A stretch of 64,000 nucleotides of DNA from Streptococcus dysgalactiae subsp. dysgalactiae (GCF_900459225.1 NZ_UHFH01000003.1:960501-1024500); one strand, 5' to 3'; positions 8,320 through 19,566 are shown, numbered from the stretch's first letter. Notes: generated by a model from the sequence alone, not told the origin. Program-made: numbers and translations.

Positions 8320-9703
8320 AATTATAGCAGCAACAGGCTGTCCAACAGGTATTGCTCACACGTACATGGCTCAAGAAGCTCTTGAACAGGCTGCCAAAGA
8401 TAAGAATGTCTCAATCAAAGTTGAGACGCACGGACAAATTGGTGTGGAAAATCAACTGACACAAGAAGAAATTGCGAATGCGGATGCCGTTATTATAGCA
8501 GCAGATAAGGATGTTCAAGCAGAACGTTTTGCCGGTAAAAGAGTTATCAATGTATCTGTAGGAGAAGGTATCAAAAATGCTGAAAAACTAGTGCAAGATG
8601 CAATAGATGGCAAAGGTTTTATTCAAAAAGGTGATGTTAAAGAAGATGTTGTTGACGAAAAGCAAGATCATCGTGAACATTTCGGTCGTCAAATTTATAA
8701 ACATTTGATGAATGGTGTTTCTCACATGTTACCTTTTGTGGTAGCTGGTGGAGTGCTAGTCGCTGTATCCTTCTTGTTTGGTATTTTTTCTTTTGATACT
8801 GAAAGTGAACAATATAATTGGTTTGCGGCTATGCTAAAAAATGATATCGGTGGTGTTGCAATGGGAATGATGACGCCTGTTTTGGCGGCTTTTATTGCTG
8901 AATCCATTGCTAAACGACCAGGTTTTGTTGCCGGTCTAGTAGCTGGTCTCATGGCAGCGAATGGAGGATCTGGTTTCTTAGGAGGTATTTTAGGCGGTTT
9001 TGCAGCGGGTTACATCGTTCTTGGTTTAATTAAACTTCTTAAGGGTCTCCCTAAATCACTAGATGGTTTGAAAGCAATCTTTTTATATCCCGTTATAGGA
9101 GTTTTTCTAACCGGATGTTTTATGGCTCTGATAAATGCACCAATGGCTTGGGTTAATGAATCCATGATGTCATGGTTAGCCGGTTTTGAAAATGCTAATC
9201 CTCTCCTTCTTGGAATTATTATTGGTTGCATGAGTGCTTTTGATATGGGTGGACCTATCAATAAGGCTGCCTACGTAACAGGTACTGTTCTTCTTGGTCA
9301 AGGCAACACAACATTTATGGCAGGTGTATCAGCTGCTTGTATCGTACCCCCATTGACAACATTCTTTGCAACTTTGTTCTTCCGTAAATATTACAGCGAA
9401 GAAGATAAAAACGCTGGTCTTGCTAACTTGATTCTTGGGTCAACGCATATCACCGAAGGTGCTATTCCATTTGCTGCTAAAGATCCATTACGTAATCTCC
9501 CTATCTTAATGATTGGATCTTCAATTGGTGCTGTATTGACATACCTTTGGAAAGTTCAAGTCCCTGCACCACATGGTGGCTTCTTGGTATTGCCTGTTGT
9601 GACACATGCAGCTCTTTGGGTTTTGGCAATCTTTATTGGAGCGGTTATATCTGGTCTTCTTATGGGGTTTGTGCAAAAGATAAAAAGCGATAAAGAGGTT
9701 TAA
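8309..9703 (+). CDS. PTS fructose-class transporter EIIBC (464 aa)
   Basis: Membrane permease and phosphotransfer unit. The N-terminal IIB domain (about 1-100) has the phosphocysteine at Cys11 in ATGCPTGIAHTYMA. A linker follows, then a IIC domain of about ten membrane segments (about 130-460) with the fructose-type stretch GGPINKAAYVTG. There is no EIIA domain; that is the separate next gene. The reading frame and Cys are intact, so uptake function is plausible. Fructose is the family default; related sugars are possible. Confidence 0.88.
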   Translation: MVYKIIAATGCPTGIAHTYMAQEALEQAAKDKNVSIKVETHGQIGVENQLTQEEIANADAVIIAADKDVQAERFAGKRVINVSVGEGIKNAEKLVQDAIDGKGFIQKGDVKEDVVDEKQDHREHFGRQIYKHLMNGVSHMLPFVVAGGVLVAVSFLFGIFSFDTESEQYNWFAAMLKNDIGGVAMGMMTPVLAAFIAESIAKRPGFVAGLVAGLMAANGGSGFLGGILGGFAAGYIVLGLIKLLKGLPKSLDGLKAIFLYPVIGVFLTGCFMALINAPMAWVNESMMSWLAGFENANPLLLGIIIGCMSAFDMGGPINKAAYVTGTVLLGQGNTTFMAGVSAACIVPPLTTFFATLFFRKYYSEEDKNAGLANLILGSTHITEGAIPFAAKDPLRNLPILMIGSSIGAVLTYLWKVQVPAPHGGFLVLPVVTHAALWVLAIFIGAVISGLLMGFVQKIKSDKEV

Positions 9704-9705
9704 AA

Positions 9706-10152
9706 ATGATTGATAAAAATTTAATTCGTGTAGATGTAGACATGCCACTAAAAAAAGATGTGTTTGCTTATCTTGCTGGTCTTGTTGTTGAAAATGGTTA
9801 TGCAGATGATACTGATCAAGTCTATAAAAGTTTGTTATCTCGTGAAGAAGAAGGAACAACAGGCATGATGGATGGATTTGCTATTCCACATGCTAAAAGT
9901 CAAGCGGTCATAAAACCAGGTATTACTGTTTTAAAACTAAAAAATGGAGTTGAGTGGGAGTCTATGGACGGTAAACTCATTGATTCTGTCATAGCCTTAT
10001 TTATTCCAGAGACAGAAGTTGGTTCAACTCATCTGACTTATCTCTCAAAAATTGCTAGAATTCTTATGAAAAATGACTTTAAAAATTATTTTAAAGAAGC
10101 ACATGAGATCGAAGAAATTGAGACAGTCTTTAATAAGTACTTAGAGCTTTAG
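9706..10152 (+). CDS. PTS fructose/mannitol-class EIIA (148 aa)
   Basis: Cytoplasmic phosphocarrier that passes phosphate from HPr to the IIB domain encoded just upstream. The active-site His62 lies in GFAIPHAKSQAV, the standard fructose/mannitol EIIA motif, and the length is normal. It begins 2 bp after the EIIBC stop and ends the operon before a strong hairpin. Confidence 0.88.
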   Translation: MIDKNLIRVDVDMPLKKDVFAYLAGLVVENGYADDTDQVYKSLLSREEEGTTGMMDGFAIPHAKSQAVIKPGITVLKLKNGVEWESMDGKLIDSVIALFIPETEVGSTHLTYLSKIARILMKNDFKNYFKEAHEIEEIETVFNKYLEL

Positions 10153-10175
10153 ACATGTATTAAACGCTATAAAAC

Positions 10176-10254
10176 CCCTCTGCAAATAGACTGATGACGT
10201 CAAGAATTAAAATCAAAGTTTAATTCTTGATGTCCATCGTCACAGAGGGATTTT
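10176..10254 (+). terminator. Long two-level hairpin terminator after the fructose operon
   Basis: The outer stem CCCTCTG (10176-10182) / CAGAGGG (10243-10249) is followed by ATTTTT. The inner stem TCAAGAATTAAA (10200-10211) / TTTAATTCTTGA (10219-10230) is perfect over 12 bp. It shares the words GACTGATG and ACGTCAAGA with the hairpin after potD. Confidence 0.75.
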
Positions 10255-10309
10255 TAATGTAAATAGTAATAATTTTTTGAATAGCCTTTAAGTATTTACC
10301 TTAATGATG

Positions 10310-10500
10310 TTACAAAGCCTCATCTCTATGTTGTCCAGTTCGAATTCTAATAGCATCTTCAATTGGAATAATAAAAATTTTACTATCTCCAATTTCTCCA
10401 GTTTGAACTGCCGAAATGATAGCTTCAACTACAGTATCAACACGAGAATCACTCACGATTATTACTACTTTGACTTTTGCTAAGAATGTTCGTTATTACG
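10310..10500 (-). pseudogene. Remnant of a PII nitrogen-regulatory protein gene (C-terminal part)
   Basis: On the minus strand the codons read LAKVKVVIIVSDSRVD, then VVEAIISAVQTGEIGDSKIF and IIPIEDAIRIRTGQHRDEAL to a TAA. This is the C-terminal portion of GlnB/GlnK-type PII proteins, including the GDGKIF-like and EDAIRIRTG segments. The part carrying the start and T-loop is missing, with a TAA upstream in frame, so the gene is dead. It lies alone between the two sugar operons and has no amtB neighbour. It marks a deletion or insertion boundary between the two cargo blocks. Confidence 0.8.
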
Positions 10501-10607
10501 TTAGAAAAAACTAACATAAATAAGGTGTACTAAAAAATTCAATAGAAAAAGACACTCCTTAATAATAAATTAAGAAGTATCTAGATTATCCTTTTTGAAA
10601 GCTGCTA

Positions 10608-11381
10608 TTACTTATCAGCAATAATTATTTTAGAAAATTTCTCGTACTTTTCTATCATTTCAGTTGTCACATTTTTATCAGTCACAATTAAATCCATTCG
10701 TTCTAGCTGGTAGAAGTTATAGAAATCATAACTTTCAAACTTGGTACTATCAACTAGAAGGATTTTCTCAACAGCATTATTCAAGGCAACTCTTTGAACC
10801 TCTCCTTCGAGGTCACTGTAGGTAGCAATCGAATTATTATAAACAGCATTTGCACTGACAAAAGCTTTTGAAAATGTTAATGATTCTAGGTTATTAATAG
10901 CAATAGACCCAACAAAAGCACCAGTAATTTCACGACACTCACCACCAATTAAAATCAAGTCAATAGTAGTGCTCGGATGTAAAATCAGAAAAACAGGAAG
11001 GCTATTTGTAATAACTCTTATATTTCTATTTTTCAATTCGACAGCTAGATGCTCTAAAGTTGTTCCTGGACCTATAAAGACAGTTTCACCATCTTTAATA
11101 ATATCGTTAGCTCTTTGTGCGATTTGTTTTTTTTCGTTAGTTTGTAAGACTTTCTTTTCGGTGTGCGTTTTCTCGTGGCCTTCGTCATTTGTTGAAGGGT
11201 TATCTAAGTATTGAGCTCCACCATGAGTCCTGATAAGTAATCCTTCATCTGCTAATGTATCAAGATCTCGCCTAGCGGTCATATCTGAGACGTTCATTTC
11301 ATCGATAATATCTTTTACTTTTATAAAACCGTCAACTTTTAAGATATCGAGAATTTTTTCATGACGTTCTTTCTTCTTCAT
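10608..11381 (-). CDS. lacR: Lactose operon repressor LacR, DeoR family (257 aa)
   Basis: The DeoR-type winged helix at residues 1-60 (KVKDIIDEMNVSDMTARRDLDTLADEGLLIRTHGGA) is followed by a sugar-phosphate sensor domain (VFIGPGTTLEHLA, LILIGGE). In streptococci and lactococci LacR represses lac genes and is released by tagatose 6-phosphate. The gene is divergent from lacA, with operator-like palindromes in the 448 bp between them. The start ATG at 11381 follows an AGGAGGTAAG-type ribosome site. Confidence 0.9.
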   Translation of the reverse strand: MKKKERHEKILDILKVDGFIKVKDIIDEMNVSDMTARRDLDTLADEGLLIRTHGGAQYLDNPSTNDEGHEKTHTEKKVLQTNEKKQIAQRANDIIKDGETVFIGPGTTLEHLAVELKNRNIRVITNSLPVFLILHPSTTIDLILIGGECREITGAFVGSIAINNLESLTFSKAFVSANAVYNNSIATYSDLEGEVQRVALNNAVEKILLVDSTKFESYDFYNFYQLERMDLIVTDKNVTTEMIEKYEKFSKIIIADK

Positions 11382-11637
11382 TCTTACCTCCTATCAGTTT
11401 CTTATAATATAACTATTAAAGGTATCATAACATAATAACAACCGAAAAATCAAACGAAACAAACAAAAATATTTAAAAACAAAGACAAACAAAACATAAA
11501 AATGTTTTATATGAAACGCTTACTAAAAAATAAGAAATAATGATTTAATACTGATTAATATAATAGTTATTGTTGTTAAAGGTTTATGGAAGTTGTTAAA
11601 ACACATAAAACATCATTTTCGAGACATAAAATCAAAC

Positions 11638-11663
11638 AAAATAAACATATATATGTTTATTTT
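11638..11663. repeat. 26-bp perfect palindrome, upstream LacR operator candidate
   Basis: AAAATAAACATAT is followed directly by its exact complement. It lies 23 bp upstream of the -35 box and contains an ACATA core like the proximal palindrome. A pair of operators would allow looping repression by LacR. Confidence 0.55.
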
Positions 11664-11671
11664 TAAAAAAA

Positions 11672-11701
11672 CCAACATAAAAGTGTTGACTTTTATGTTG
11701 G
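11672..11701. promoter_or_regulatory. 30-bp palindromic operator overlapping the lac -35 box
   Basis: The 12-bp arms CCAACATAAAAG and CTTTTATGTTGG are exact complements around TGTTGA. The -35 TTGACT (11686-11691) lies inside, so a bound repressor would block RNA polymerase. LacR is the obvious candidate. Confidence 0.7.
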
Positions 11702-11714
11702 TTAGGTGTATTAT
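11686..11714 (+). promoter_or_regulatory. Promoter of the lacABCDFEG operon
   Basis: -35 TTGACT (11686-11691), 17-bp spacer, -10 TATTAT (11709-11714). The leader to lacA is about 108 nt. Confidence 0.75.
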
Positions 11715-11729
11715 AAGGTCATAGAAATA

Positions 11730-11744
11730 ATGTAAGCGTTATTT
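11730..11744 (+). promoter_or_regulatory. Candidate cre site (CcpA) in the lac leader
   Basis: ATGTAAGCGTTATTT matches the cre consensus WTGNAANCGNWNNCW except at position 14. It lies just downstream of the -10 box, where CcpA binding would give a roadblock under glucose. Confidence 0.55.
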
Positions 11745-11829
11745 CAAAAGATTTTGCAAATCGTTAATTAACTATCTACGTAGGTTTTCCACATTTACTT
11801 ATTCTAAATCAAATCATAGGAGAAATAAA

Positions 11830-12258
11830 ATGGCAATTATTATCGGTGCTGACAAAGCAGGTACAGAACTTAAAGATGTTATCAAAGATTACCTTAAAGA
11901 AGGTAAATACGAAGTCATTGATGTCAGTGAAAATGAAGTTCGTGACTTCGTTGATACAACTCTCGCTGTTGCAAAAAAAGTTAATGCATCCGAAGATAAC
12001 TTGGGTATTGTAATTGATGCGTATGGTGTTGGTTCTTTCATGGTGGCTACTAAAATTAAAGGAATGGTGGCAGCTGAAGTATCAGATGAGCGCTCAGCAT
12101 ACATGACAAGAGGTCACAATAACTCTCGAATCATTACGCTTGGTTCTGAAATTAGTGCACCAGGAATTGCAAAAAACATTGTCAAAGGCTTTGTTGAAGG
12201 TGAATATGATGGTGGACGTCATCAAGTTCGTGTTGACATGCTTAATAAAATGTGCTAA
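11830..12258 (+). CDS. lacA: Galactose-6-phosphate isomerase subunit LacA (142 aa)
   Basis: With LacB it converts galactose 6-phosphate to tagatose 6-phosphate. It belongs to the RpiB/LacAB fold: [19 protein letters not shown] at the N-terminus and [14 protein letters not shown] in the second half. The length of 142 aa is the family norm. It is the first gene of the operon, behind AGGAG. LacA lacks the GTGVG loop present in LacB, as usual for this non-identical pair. Confidence 0.92.
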   Translation: MAIIIGADKAGTELKDVIKDYLKEGKYEVIDVSENEVRDFVDTTLAVAKKVNASEDNLGIVIDAYGVGSFMVATKIKGMVAAEVSDERSAYMTRGHNNSRIITLGSEISAPGIAKNIVKGFVEGEYDGGRHQVRVDMLNKMC

Positions 12259-12292
12259 TTGATTGAAATAGGTTAAAACAAGGAGAACAAAA

Positions 12293-12808
12293 ATGAAAAT
12301 TGCTGTAGGTTGTGACCATATTGTTACTTATGAAAAAATCGCTGTTGTTGATTATTTGAAATCACAAGGTCATGAAATCATTGATTGCGGTACATACGAT
12401 AATGTCCGCACACACTATCCAATTTTTGGTAAAAAAGTTGGTGAAGCAGTAGCAAGTGGTGAAGCAGAACTAGGTGTTGTTATCTGTGGTACTGGTGTTG
12501 GTATTACAAATGCCGTAAATAAAGTTCCTGGAATTCGTTCAGCACTCGTCAGAGACATGACATCTGCTATCTACTCAAAAGAAGAGCTTAACGCAAACGT
12601 TATTGGTTTTGGTGGAAAAATTATCGGTGGTTTGCTGATGAATGATATTATCGATGCTTTCTTAGCTGCTGAATACAAACCAACTGAAGAAAATAAAAAT
12701 TTGATTGAAAAAATTGATAGCTTACAACATGCTAGTCAGGATCAAAATAACCCACACTTCTTTGATGAATTCTTAGAAAAATGGGATCGTGGTGAATATC
12801 ACGACTAA
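12293..12808 (+). CDS. lacB: Galactose-6-phosphate isomerase subunit LacB (171 aa)
   Basis: Partner of LacA in the isomerase. It shows the RpiB-type N-terminus ([14 protein letters not shown]) and the phosphate-binding loop [21 protein letters not shown]. The 171-aa length is standard. It follows lacA by 34 bp with AAGGAGAA ahead of the ATG. Confidence 0.93.
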   Translation: MKIAVGCDHIVTYEKIAVVDYLKSQGHEIIDCGTYDNVRTHYPIFGKKVGEAVASGEAELGVVICGTGVGITNAVNKVPGIRSALVRDMTSAIYSKEELNANVIGFGGKIIGGLLMNDIIDAFLAAEYKPTEENKNLIEKIDSLQHASQDQNNPHFFDEFLEKWDRGEYHD

Positions 12809-12855
12809 TATTTGAATATACTAATATAGGGATAAATATAGAAAAAGGAGCTATT

Positions 12856-13785
12856 GTGATTTTAACAGTTACTTTAAATCCAGCTATTGATGTCTCCTAC
12901 CCTTTGGATGAGCTAAAATTCGATACCGTAAATCGAGTTGTAGATGTTACAAAGACACCTGGTGGTAAAGGCTTGAATGTTTCCCGAGTTCTTAATGAAT
13001 TCGGTGAAACAGTCAAAGCTACTGGTTGTATAGGTGGAGAAAGCGGTGATTTTATCATTAATCATCTTCCCGATTCGATTTTAAGTCGCTTCTATAAAAT
13101 TTCAGGCGATACCAGAACTTGTATAGCCATATTACACGAAGGGAATCAAACTGAGATTTTAGAAAAAGGACCGATGTTAAGTGTAGATGAAATTGATGGA
13201 TTTACTAATCATTTTAAATATTTATTGAATGATGTTGACGTAGTGACAATGTCAGGTAGTCTTCCTGCGGGAATGCCAGATGATTACTATCAGAAATTGA
13301 TTACTATTTCCAACCTTAATGGAAAGAAAACGGTTCTGGATTGTTCTGGAAATGCTCTAGAAGCAGTATTGAAAGGTGATAGTAAACCAACAGTTATCAA
13401 ACCTAATCTTGAAGAACTTTCTCAACTTCTAGGTAAAGAAATGACAAATGATTTTGAATCCTTAAAAGAAGTCTTACAAGATGAACTATTTGAAGGAATT
13501 GAATGGATAATCGTTTCTCTTGGTGCTAATGGTGTATTTGCAAAACACAAGGATACGTTTTATAAAGTTGACATTCCTAAAATCGAAATTGTAAGCGCTG
13601 TAGGTTCTGGTGATTCTACAGTAGCAGGTATCGCTTCGGGTTTAGCGAATGATGAAGATGATCGAGCTTTATTAACAAAATCAAATGTCTTAGGTATGTT
13701 AAATGCTCAAGAAAAAACAACTGGGCATGTTAACATGGAAAATTACGATAAGTTATATCAATCTATTAAAGTCAAAGAGGTATAA
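12856..13785 (+). CDS. lacC: Tagatose-6-phosphate kinase LacC (309 aa)
   Basis: PfkB-family kinase that makes tagatose 1,6-bisphosphate. Motifs are [12 protein letters not shown] near residue 36 and [10 protein letters not shown] near 250, containing the catalytic Asp. The start is GTG at 12856 behind AAAGGAG. It is flanked by lacB and lacD, which fixes the substrate. It resembles the upstream fruK-type kinase in length and fold but has a different motif context. Confidence 0.93.
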   Translation: MILTVTLNPAIDVSYPLDELKFDTVNRVVDVTKTPGGKGLNVSRVLNEFGETVKATGCIGGESGDFIINHLPDSILSRFYKISGDTRTCIAILHEGNQTEILEKGPMLSVDEIDGFTNHFKYLLNDVDVVTMSGSLPAGMPDDYYQKLITISNLNGKKTVLDCSGNALEAVLKGDSKPTVIKPNLEELSQLLGKEMTNDFESLKEVLQDELFEGIEWIIVSLGANGVFAKHKDTFYKVDIPKIEIVSAVGSGDSTVAGIASGLANDEDDRALLTKSNVLGMLNAQEKTTGHVNMENYDKLYQSIKVKEV

Positions 13786-13788
13786 AAA

Positions 13789-14772
13789 ATGACAATTACT
13801 TTAACTGAAAACAAACGTAAAAGCATGGAAAAACTAAGTGTAGATGGTGTTATATCTGCCTTAGCCTTCGACCAACGTGGAGCTCTCAAACGTATGATGG
13901 CCCAACATCAAACAGAAGAACCAACAGTAGAACAAATTGAAGAGCTTAAAAGTTTAGTTTCTGAAGAACTTACACCATTTTCATCATCAATTTTACTTGA
14001 TCCTGAATATGGCTTGCCAGCAAGTCGTGTTCGTTCAGAAGAAGCAGGCTTGTTGTTGGCATATGAAAAAACAGGATACGATGCAACAACAACTAGTCGC
14101 TTACCTGATTGTTTAGATGTTTGGTCTGCGAAACGTATTAAAGAAGCTGGTGCAGAAGCAGTTAAATTCCTTCTTTACTATGATGTAGATGGAGATAAAG
14201 ATGTCAATGAGCAGAAAAAAGCTTACATTGAACGTATTGGTTCTGAATGCCGAGCAGAAGATATTCCATTCTACCTAGAAATTCTAACTTATGACGAGAA
14301 AATCTCTGACAATGCTAGTCCTGAGTTTGCAAAAGTAAAAGCTCATAAAGTTAACGAAGCAATGAAAGTATTCTCAGAGGAACGCTTTGGTGTTGACGTG
14401 TTGAAAGTTGAAGTTCCAGTAAACATGAAATTTGTAGAAGGCTTTGCAGAAGGTGAAGTTCTCTTTACAAAAGAAGAAGCAGCTCAAGCTTTCCGTGATC
14501 AAGAAGCTTCTACTGATTTACCATACATTTACTTGAGTGCAGGTGTTTCAGCCAAGTTGTTCCAAGATACTTTGGAATTTGCAGCAGAATCAGGCGCAAA
14601 ATTCAATGGTGTATTGTGTGGACGTGCTACTTGGGCAGGATCTGTAAAAGTCTATATTGAAGAAGGACCTAAAGCAGCTCGTGAATGGTTGCGTACAGAA
14701 GGTTTCAAAAATATTGACGAATTAAACAAAGTACTAGATAAAACTGCAAGTCCTTGGACTGAAAAAATTTAA
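13789..14772 (+). CDS. lacD: Tagatose-1,6-bisphosphate aldolase LacD (327 aa)
   Basis: Class I aldolase that splits tagatose 1,6-bisphosphate into DHAP and glyceraldehyde 3-phosphate. The Schiff-base Lys is about residue 206 in VLKVEVPVN. Other family marks are [14 protein letters not shown] and the C-terminal [11 protein letters not shown]. The full family length is present, 3 bp after lacC. In S. pyogenes a LacD paralogue has a second regulatory job; nothing here suggests that for this copy. Confidence 0.94.
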   Translation: MTITLTENKRKSMEKLSVDGVISALAFDQRGALKRMMAQHQTEEPTVEQIEELKSLVSEELTPFSSSILLDPEYGLPASRVRSEEAGLLLAYEKTGYDATTTSRLPDCLDVWSAKRIKEAGAEAVKFLLYYDVDGDKDVNEQKKAYIERIGSECRAEDIPFYLEILTYDEKISDNASPEFAKVKAHKVNEAMKVFSEERFGVDVLKVEVPVNMKFVEGFAEGEVLFTKEEAAQAFRDQEASTDLPYIYLSAGVSAKLFQDTLEFAAESGAKFNGVLCGRATWAGSVKVYIEEGPKAAREWLRTEGFKNIDELNKVLDKTASPWTEKI

Positions 14773-14795
14773 CATTATTTTCGGAGGAAACTACA

Positions 14796-15113
14796 ATGAA
14801 TAGAGAAGAAACTACTCTTTTAGGTTTTGAAATCGTAGCCTATGCTGGTGATGCCCGCTCTAAATTCTTAGAAGCTCTTAAAGCAGCGCAAGAAGGGAAT
14901 TATGCTAAAGCAGAAGAATTAATCGCAGCAGGTAGTGAATGCTTGAACGATGCTCATAATGCTCAAACAAGTCTACTACAAAAAGAAGCTGCGGGAGAAG
15001 ATTTGGCATATAGTGTTACTCTTATGCATGGTCAAGATCATTTAATGACTACCATTTTATTGCAAGATTTAATGAAACACATGATTGAACTTTATAAGAG
15101 AGGAGCAAAATAA
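14796..15113 (+). CDS. lacF: PTS lactose-specific EIIA, LacF (105 aa)
   Basis: Trimeric cytoplasmic phosphocarrier for lactose uptake. The phosphorylated His78 lies in [10 protein letters not shown], with the Asp81 that binds the metal. The ATG follows GGAGGA, and the stop overlaps the lacE start (TAATG). Confidence 0.94.
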   Translation: MNREETTLLGFEIVAYAGDARSKFLEALKAAQEGNYAKAEELIAAGSECLNDAHNAQTSLLQKEAAGEDLAYSVTLMHGQDHLMTTILLQDLMKHMIELYKRGAK

Positions 15114-16810
15114 TGAATGGATTAATTGCTCAGATTGAGAAAGGGAAACCTTTCTTCGAGAAAATTTCTCGAAATATCTATCTTCGTGCTATTCGTGATG
15201 GTTTTATCGCTGGTATGCCAGTCATCTTGTTCTCAAGTATCTTTATCTTGATTGCCTATGTTCCAAATGCATGGGGCTTCCATTGGAGCAAAGATATTGA
15301 GAATCTTTTGATGACACCATACAACTACTCAATGGGTATTTTAGGTTTGTTTGTGGCTGGTACGACTGCGAAAACATTAACCGATTCAATGAACCGCTCA
15401 TTGCCTAGCACGAACCAAATCAACTTTATTTCAACCATGCTTGCTGCTATTGTAGGTTTTCTACTAATGGCGGCTAATCCAGCAAAAGACGGTGGTTTCT
15501 TAACTGGATTTATGGGAACAAAAGGTTTGTTGACAGCCTTCATCGCAGCATTTATTACCGTAAATGTCTATAAAGTCTGTGTGAAAAACAATGTCACTAT
15601 TCGCATGCCTGAAGAGGTTCCACCAAATATCTCTCAAGTATTTAAGGATTTGATTCCATTCACGTTATCAGTTGTACTTCTTTATGTGATTGAATTGATT
15701 GTTCATACTACTTTAGGCGTTAACGTTGCAGAATCAATTGGTAAACTTCTTGCACCATTGTTCCAAGCAGCAGATGGCTATGTTGGAATCACTATTATCT
15801 TCGGTGCATTTGCTTTCTTCTGGTTTGTTGGTATCCACGGTCCTTCTATTGTTGAACCAGCCATTGCAGCGATTACTTACGCAAATGCTGAAACCAACCT
15901 TCAATTACTTCAAGCTGGTGAACATGCGGACAAGATTTTGACTTCAGGGACTCAAATGTTCATCGTTACCATGGGTGGTACTGGTGCAACTCTCGTCGTT
16001 CCATTCATGTTCATGTGGTTAACAAAATCAAAACGTAACAAAGCCATTGGACGTGCATCTGTTGTTCCAACATTCTTCGGAGTTAACGAACCAATCTTGT
16101 TCGGTGCTCCACTTGTTTTGAACCCAATTTTCTTTATTCCATTTATTTTGGCACCAATTGTCAATGTATGGATTTTCAAATTCTTTATTGATACACTTGG
16201 AATGAACAGTTTTACTGCAAACTTGCCTTGGACAACACCAGCTCCATTAGGTCTTATTCTTGGGACAAACTTCCAAGTGCTAGCATTCATTTTGGCAGCT
16301 TTGTTAATCGTTGTTGATGTCATTATCTACTACCCATTCTTGAAAGTATACGATGAGCAAATTCTTGCTGAAGAAGCAGCAGGTACGAATTCATCAGATG
16401 CCCTTAAAGAAAAAGTTGCAGCAAACTTTGACACTAAGAAAGCTGATGCTATTCTTGAAAAATCAGCAGCTAAAGAAACTAAAGAAATCACTGATCAAAC
16501 TAATGTTCTCGTTCTTTGTGCCGGTGGTGGTACAAGTGGTTTATTAGCAAATGCTTTGAATAAAGCAGCAAAAGAATATGGTGCACCTGTCACTGCAGCA
16601 GCAGGAAGTTATGGTGCTCACCGTGAGATTTTACCACAATATCAAGTTGTTATCCTTGCACCTCAAGTAGCTTCTAACTATGAAGATATTAAAGTGGAAA
16701 CTGATAAACTTGATATTAAATTAGCTAAAACAGAAGGGGCTCAATACATCAAATTGACTCGCGATGGTCAAGGTGCATTGGACTTCGTTAAAGAACAGAT
16801 AGAAAAATAA
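15113..16810 (+). CDS. lacE: PTS lactose-specific EIICB, LacE (565 aa)
   Basis: Lactose permease of the PTS. The IIC domain comes first (about 1-430, many membrane helices, with the family stretch [10 protein letters not shown]). A linker follows, then a C-terminal IIB domain with phosphocysteine Cys469 in [15 protein letters not shown]. Length and domain order match lactococcal and streptococcal LacE. The product inside the cell is lactose 6-phosphate, the substrate of LacG. Confidence 0.94.
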   Translation: MNGLIAQIEKGKPFFEKISRNIYLRAIRDGFIAGMPVILFSSIFILIAYVPNAWGFHWSKDIENLLMTPYNYSMGILGLFVAGTTAKTLTDSMNRSLPSTNQINFISTMLAAIVGFLLMAANPAKDGGFLTGFMGTKGLLTAFIAAFITVNVYKVCVKNNVTIRMPEEVPPNISQVFKDLIPFTLSVVLLYVIELIVHTTLGVNVAESIGKLLAPLFQAADGYVGITIIFGAFAFFWFVGIHGPSIVEPAIAAITYANAETNLQLLQAGEHADKILTSGTQMFIVTMGGTGATLVVPFMFMWLTKSKRNKAIGRASVVPTFFGVNEPILFGAPLVLNPIFFIPFILAPIVNVWIFKFFIDTLGMNSFTANLPWTTPAPLGLILGTNFQVLAFILAALLIVVDVIIYYPFLKVYDEQILAEEAAGTNSSDALKEKVAANFDTKKADAILEKSAAKETKEITDQTNVLVLCAGGGTSGLLANALNKAAKEYGAPVTAAAGSYGAHREILPQYQVVILAPQVASNYEDIKVETDKLDIKLAKTEGAQYIKLTRDGQGALDFVKEQIEK

Positions 16811-16811
16811 T

Positions 16812-16860
16812 ATTTCACTAGGGAAGGTTGGGGGTACTCAATCTTCCTTTATAGTGAAAT
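16812..16860 (+). terminator. Intercistronic stem-loop between lacE and lacG
   Basis: ATTTCACTA (16812-16820) pairs with TAGTGAAAT (16852-16860), with a further internal GGAAG/CTTCC stem. There is no U-run after it, so it is more likely a processing or partial attenuation site than a full terminator. Confidence 0.6.
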
Positions 16861-16870
16861 GAAAATTTAG

Positions 16871-18289
<1,419 letters not shown>

Positions 18290-18313
18290 TCCTTACTATG
18301 AAAGTGTGTACCT

Positions 18314-18592
18314 ATGTTTAAAACATTAAAAAGAGTGACAGACGGTGTTTTAACTTCTGCCTATGAAAAAGTTTATATTGTTAATTTTGAAAAATGTCCA
18401 TATATTCCATACATCGATCAAGATGTTTTAAAATCTTTAGGGAAATGGTATGTCTCTACTGGAGGAGAATGGATTTGTCATTCAGATTTAGAATTAGATG
18501 AATTCAAAATATTGTTTAACAATCTCTTAGAAGATTCTTTAAAAGGGAATGTTAGATATGAAATGGACTATATGCCTTTTCAGCAATCATAG
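18314..18592 (+). CDS. Unrecognised 92-aa protein in the lac operon
   Basis: It lies 24 bp after lacG and 22 bp before the epimerase, on the same strand, so it is probably cotranscribed. The protein is soluble, mildly acidic and aromatic-rich, with no signal peptide or membrane segment. It contains two Cys and a tryptophan-containing segment (LGKWYVSTGGEWICHSD). No family is recognised. Upstream there is no strong ribosome site, so translation may be weak or coupled. A small regulatory or accessory role in lactose use is possible but not shown. Confidence 0.6.
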   Translation: MFKTLKRVTDGVLTSAYEKVYIVNFEKCPYIPYIDQDVLKSLGKWYVSTGGEWICHSDLELDEFKILFNNLLEDSLKGNVRYEMDYMPFQQS

Positions 18593-18614
18593 AGTATAAT
18601 TGGGGAATCAACTA

Positions 18615-19502
18615 ATGAAATTAAAAAATGACGAATTAACGGTTGAATTTAAACCAGAGGGGGCGACCATCAGTTCGATTAAAGATCGAGATGGTGTGGA
18701 ATATCTTTGGCAAGGCAATCCAGAGTACTGGAGTGGTCAGGCACCAGTTCTCTTTCCTATCTGTGGTAGTCTAAGAAATGATGAAGCCACTTTTAAGGTT
18801 GGTGAAAAAACAATTTCTGGCTCAATGCCTCGCCATGGGATTGTCAGAAAACGCACTTTTGATTTAGTAAAACATACCGAAAATGAGGTACAGTTTCGTA
18901 TTTTGTCTGACGATGAGATGTTAAAGCAATACCCTTTTCCATTTGAACTCCAATTAACCTATTGCTTGGACGGTAATAAGTTGGAAACAGAATATGCAGT
19001 TCGATATTTAGGTGAGTTAGATGCGATGCCATTTTTTATTGGAGGCCATCCAGGATTTAATTGTCCATTATTAGAGGATGAAGCATTTGATGACTATTAC
19101 CTAGAATTCGAATTGGAAGAAGATTGCACGATTCCAAAAAGTTTCCCAGATACGGGACTTCTTGATTTTTCCAAACGTCAACCAATGCTATCTAAAACAA
19201 GAATTTTAGAATTGAATTATGAACTGTTTCAACATGATGCGTTGACGTTTGATAACCTTAAATCTCGGAAGGTTGCTTTGAAATCCAAAAACCATCAAAA
19301 AGGATTAAAAGTATCATTCGAAGATTTTCCTTTCTTAGTTGTTTGGACAACAACCAACAAAGGGCCATTTATTGCTCTGGAACCGTGGAGTGGCTTATCT
19401 ACCTCTTTGACAGAAACGGACAACTTTATTGATAAAACCCATGTCACTTATGTTGAAAAAGGCGAAGTATCTCGCAAAGCATTTACAGTTGAAATTTGTT
19501 AA
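18615..19502 (+). CDS. lacX: Aldose 1-epimerase family protein, LacX-like (295 aa)
   Basis: Galactose mutarotase-type fold: RHGIVRKRTFDL, FFIGGHPGFNCPL (with the substrate-binding His) and the C-terminal EPWSGLSTS. The ATG at 18615 follows GGGGA; a TTG five codons upstream would overlap the ribosome site. LacX ends lac operons in lactococci and several streptococci. It probably interconverts anomers of galactose or of a phosphorylated sugar made by LacG; the substrate is not proven. Confidence 0.85.
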   Translation: MKLKNDELTVEFKPEGATISSIKDRDGVEYLWQGNPEYWSGQAPVLFPICGSLRNDEATFKVGEKTISGSMPRHGIVRKRTFDLVKHTENEVQFRILSDDEMLKQYPFPFELQLTYCLDGNKLETEYAVRYLGELDAMPFFIGGHPGFNCPLLEDEAFDDYYLEFELEEDCTIPKSFPDTGLLDFSKRQPMLSKTRILELNYELFQHDALTFDNLKSRKVALKSKNHQKGLKVSFEDFPFLVVWTTTNKGPFIALEPWSGLSTSLTETDNFIDKTHVTYVEKGEVSRKAFTVEIC

Positions 19503-19566
19503 TGAATTTGGCAAATAGCTTATTAATACTTACTTTAATATTCTGACTTATATCATGAAATTATGA

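Larger units (their letters stand above)
11382..11829. promoter_or_regulatory. lacR-lacA divergent control region
   Basis: This gene-free, very AT-rich stretch holds the lac promoter (11686-11714), a 30-bp palindrome over its -35 box, a 26-bp palindrome at 11638-11663, a cre-like site (11730-11744) and the lacA ribosome site (AGGAG at 11818-11822). Several other ACATAAAA/TTTTATGT words are scattered between 11480 and 11640 and may be additional LacR half-sites. Confidence 0.7.

Noticed and set aside
9521..9859. 112-aa minus-strand frame across the EIIBC/EIIA junction
   Set aside because: It is the complement of two well-supported PTS genes and has a His/Gln-rich artefact composition.
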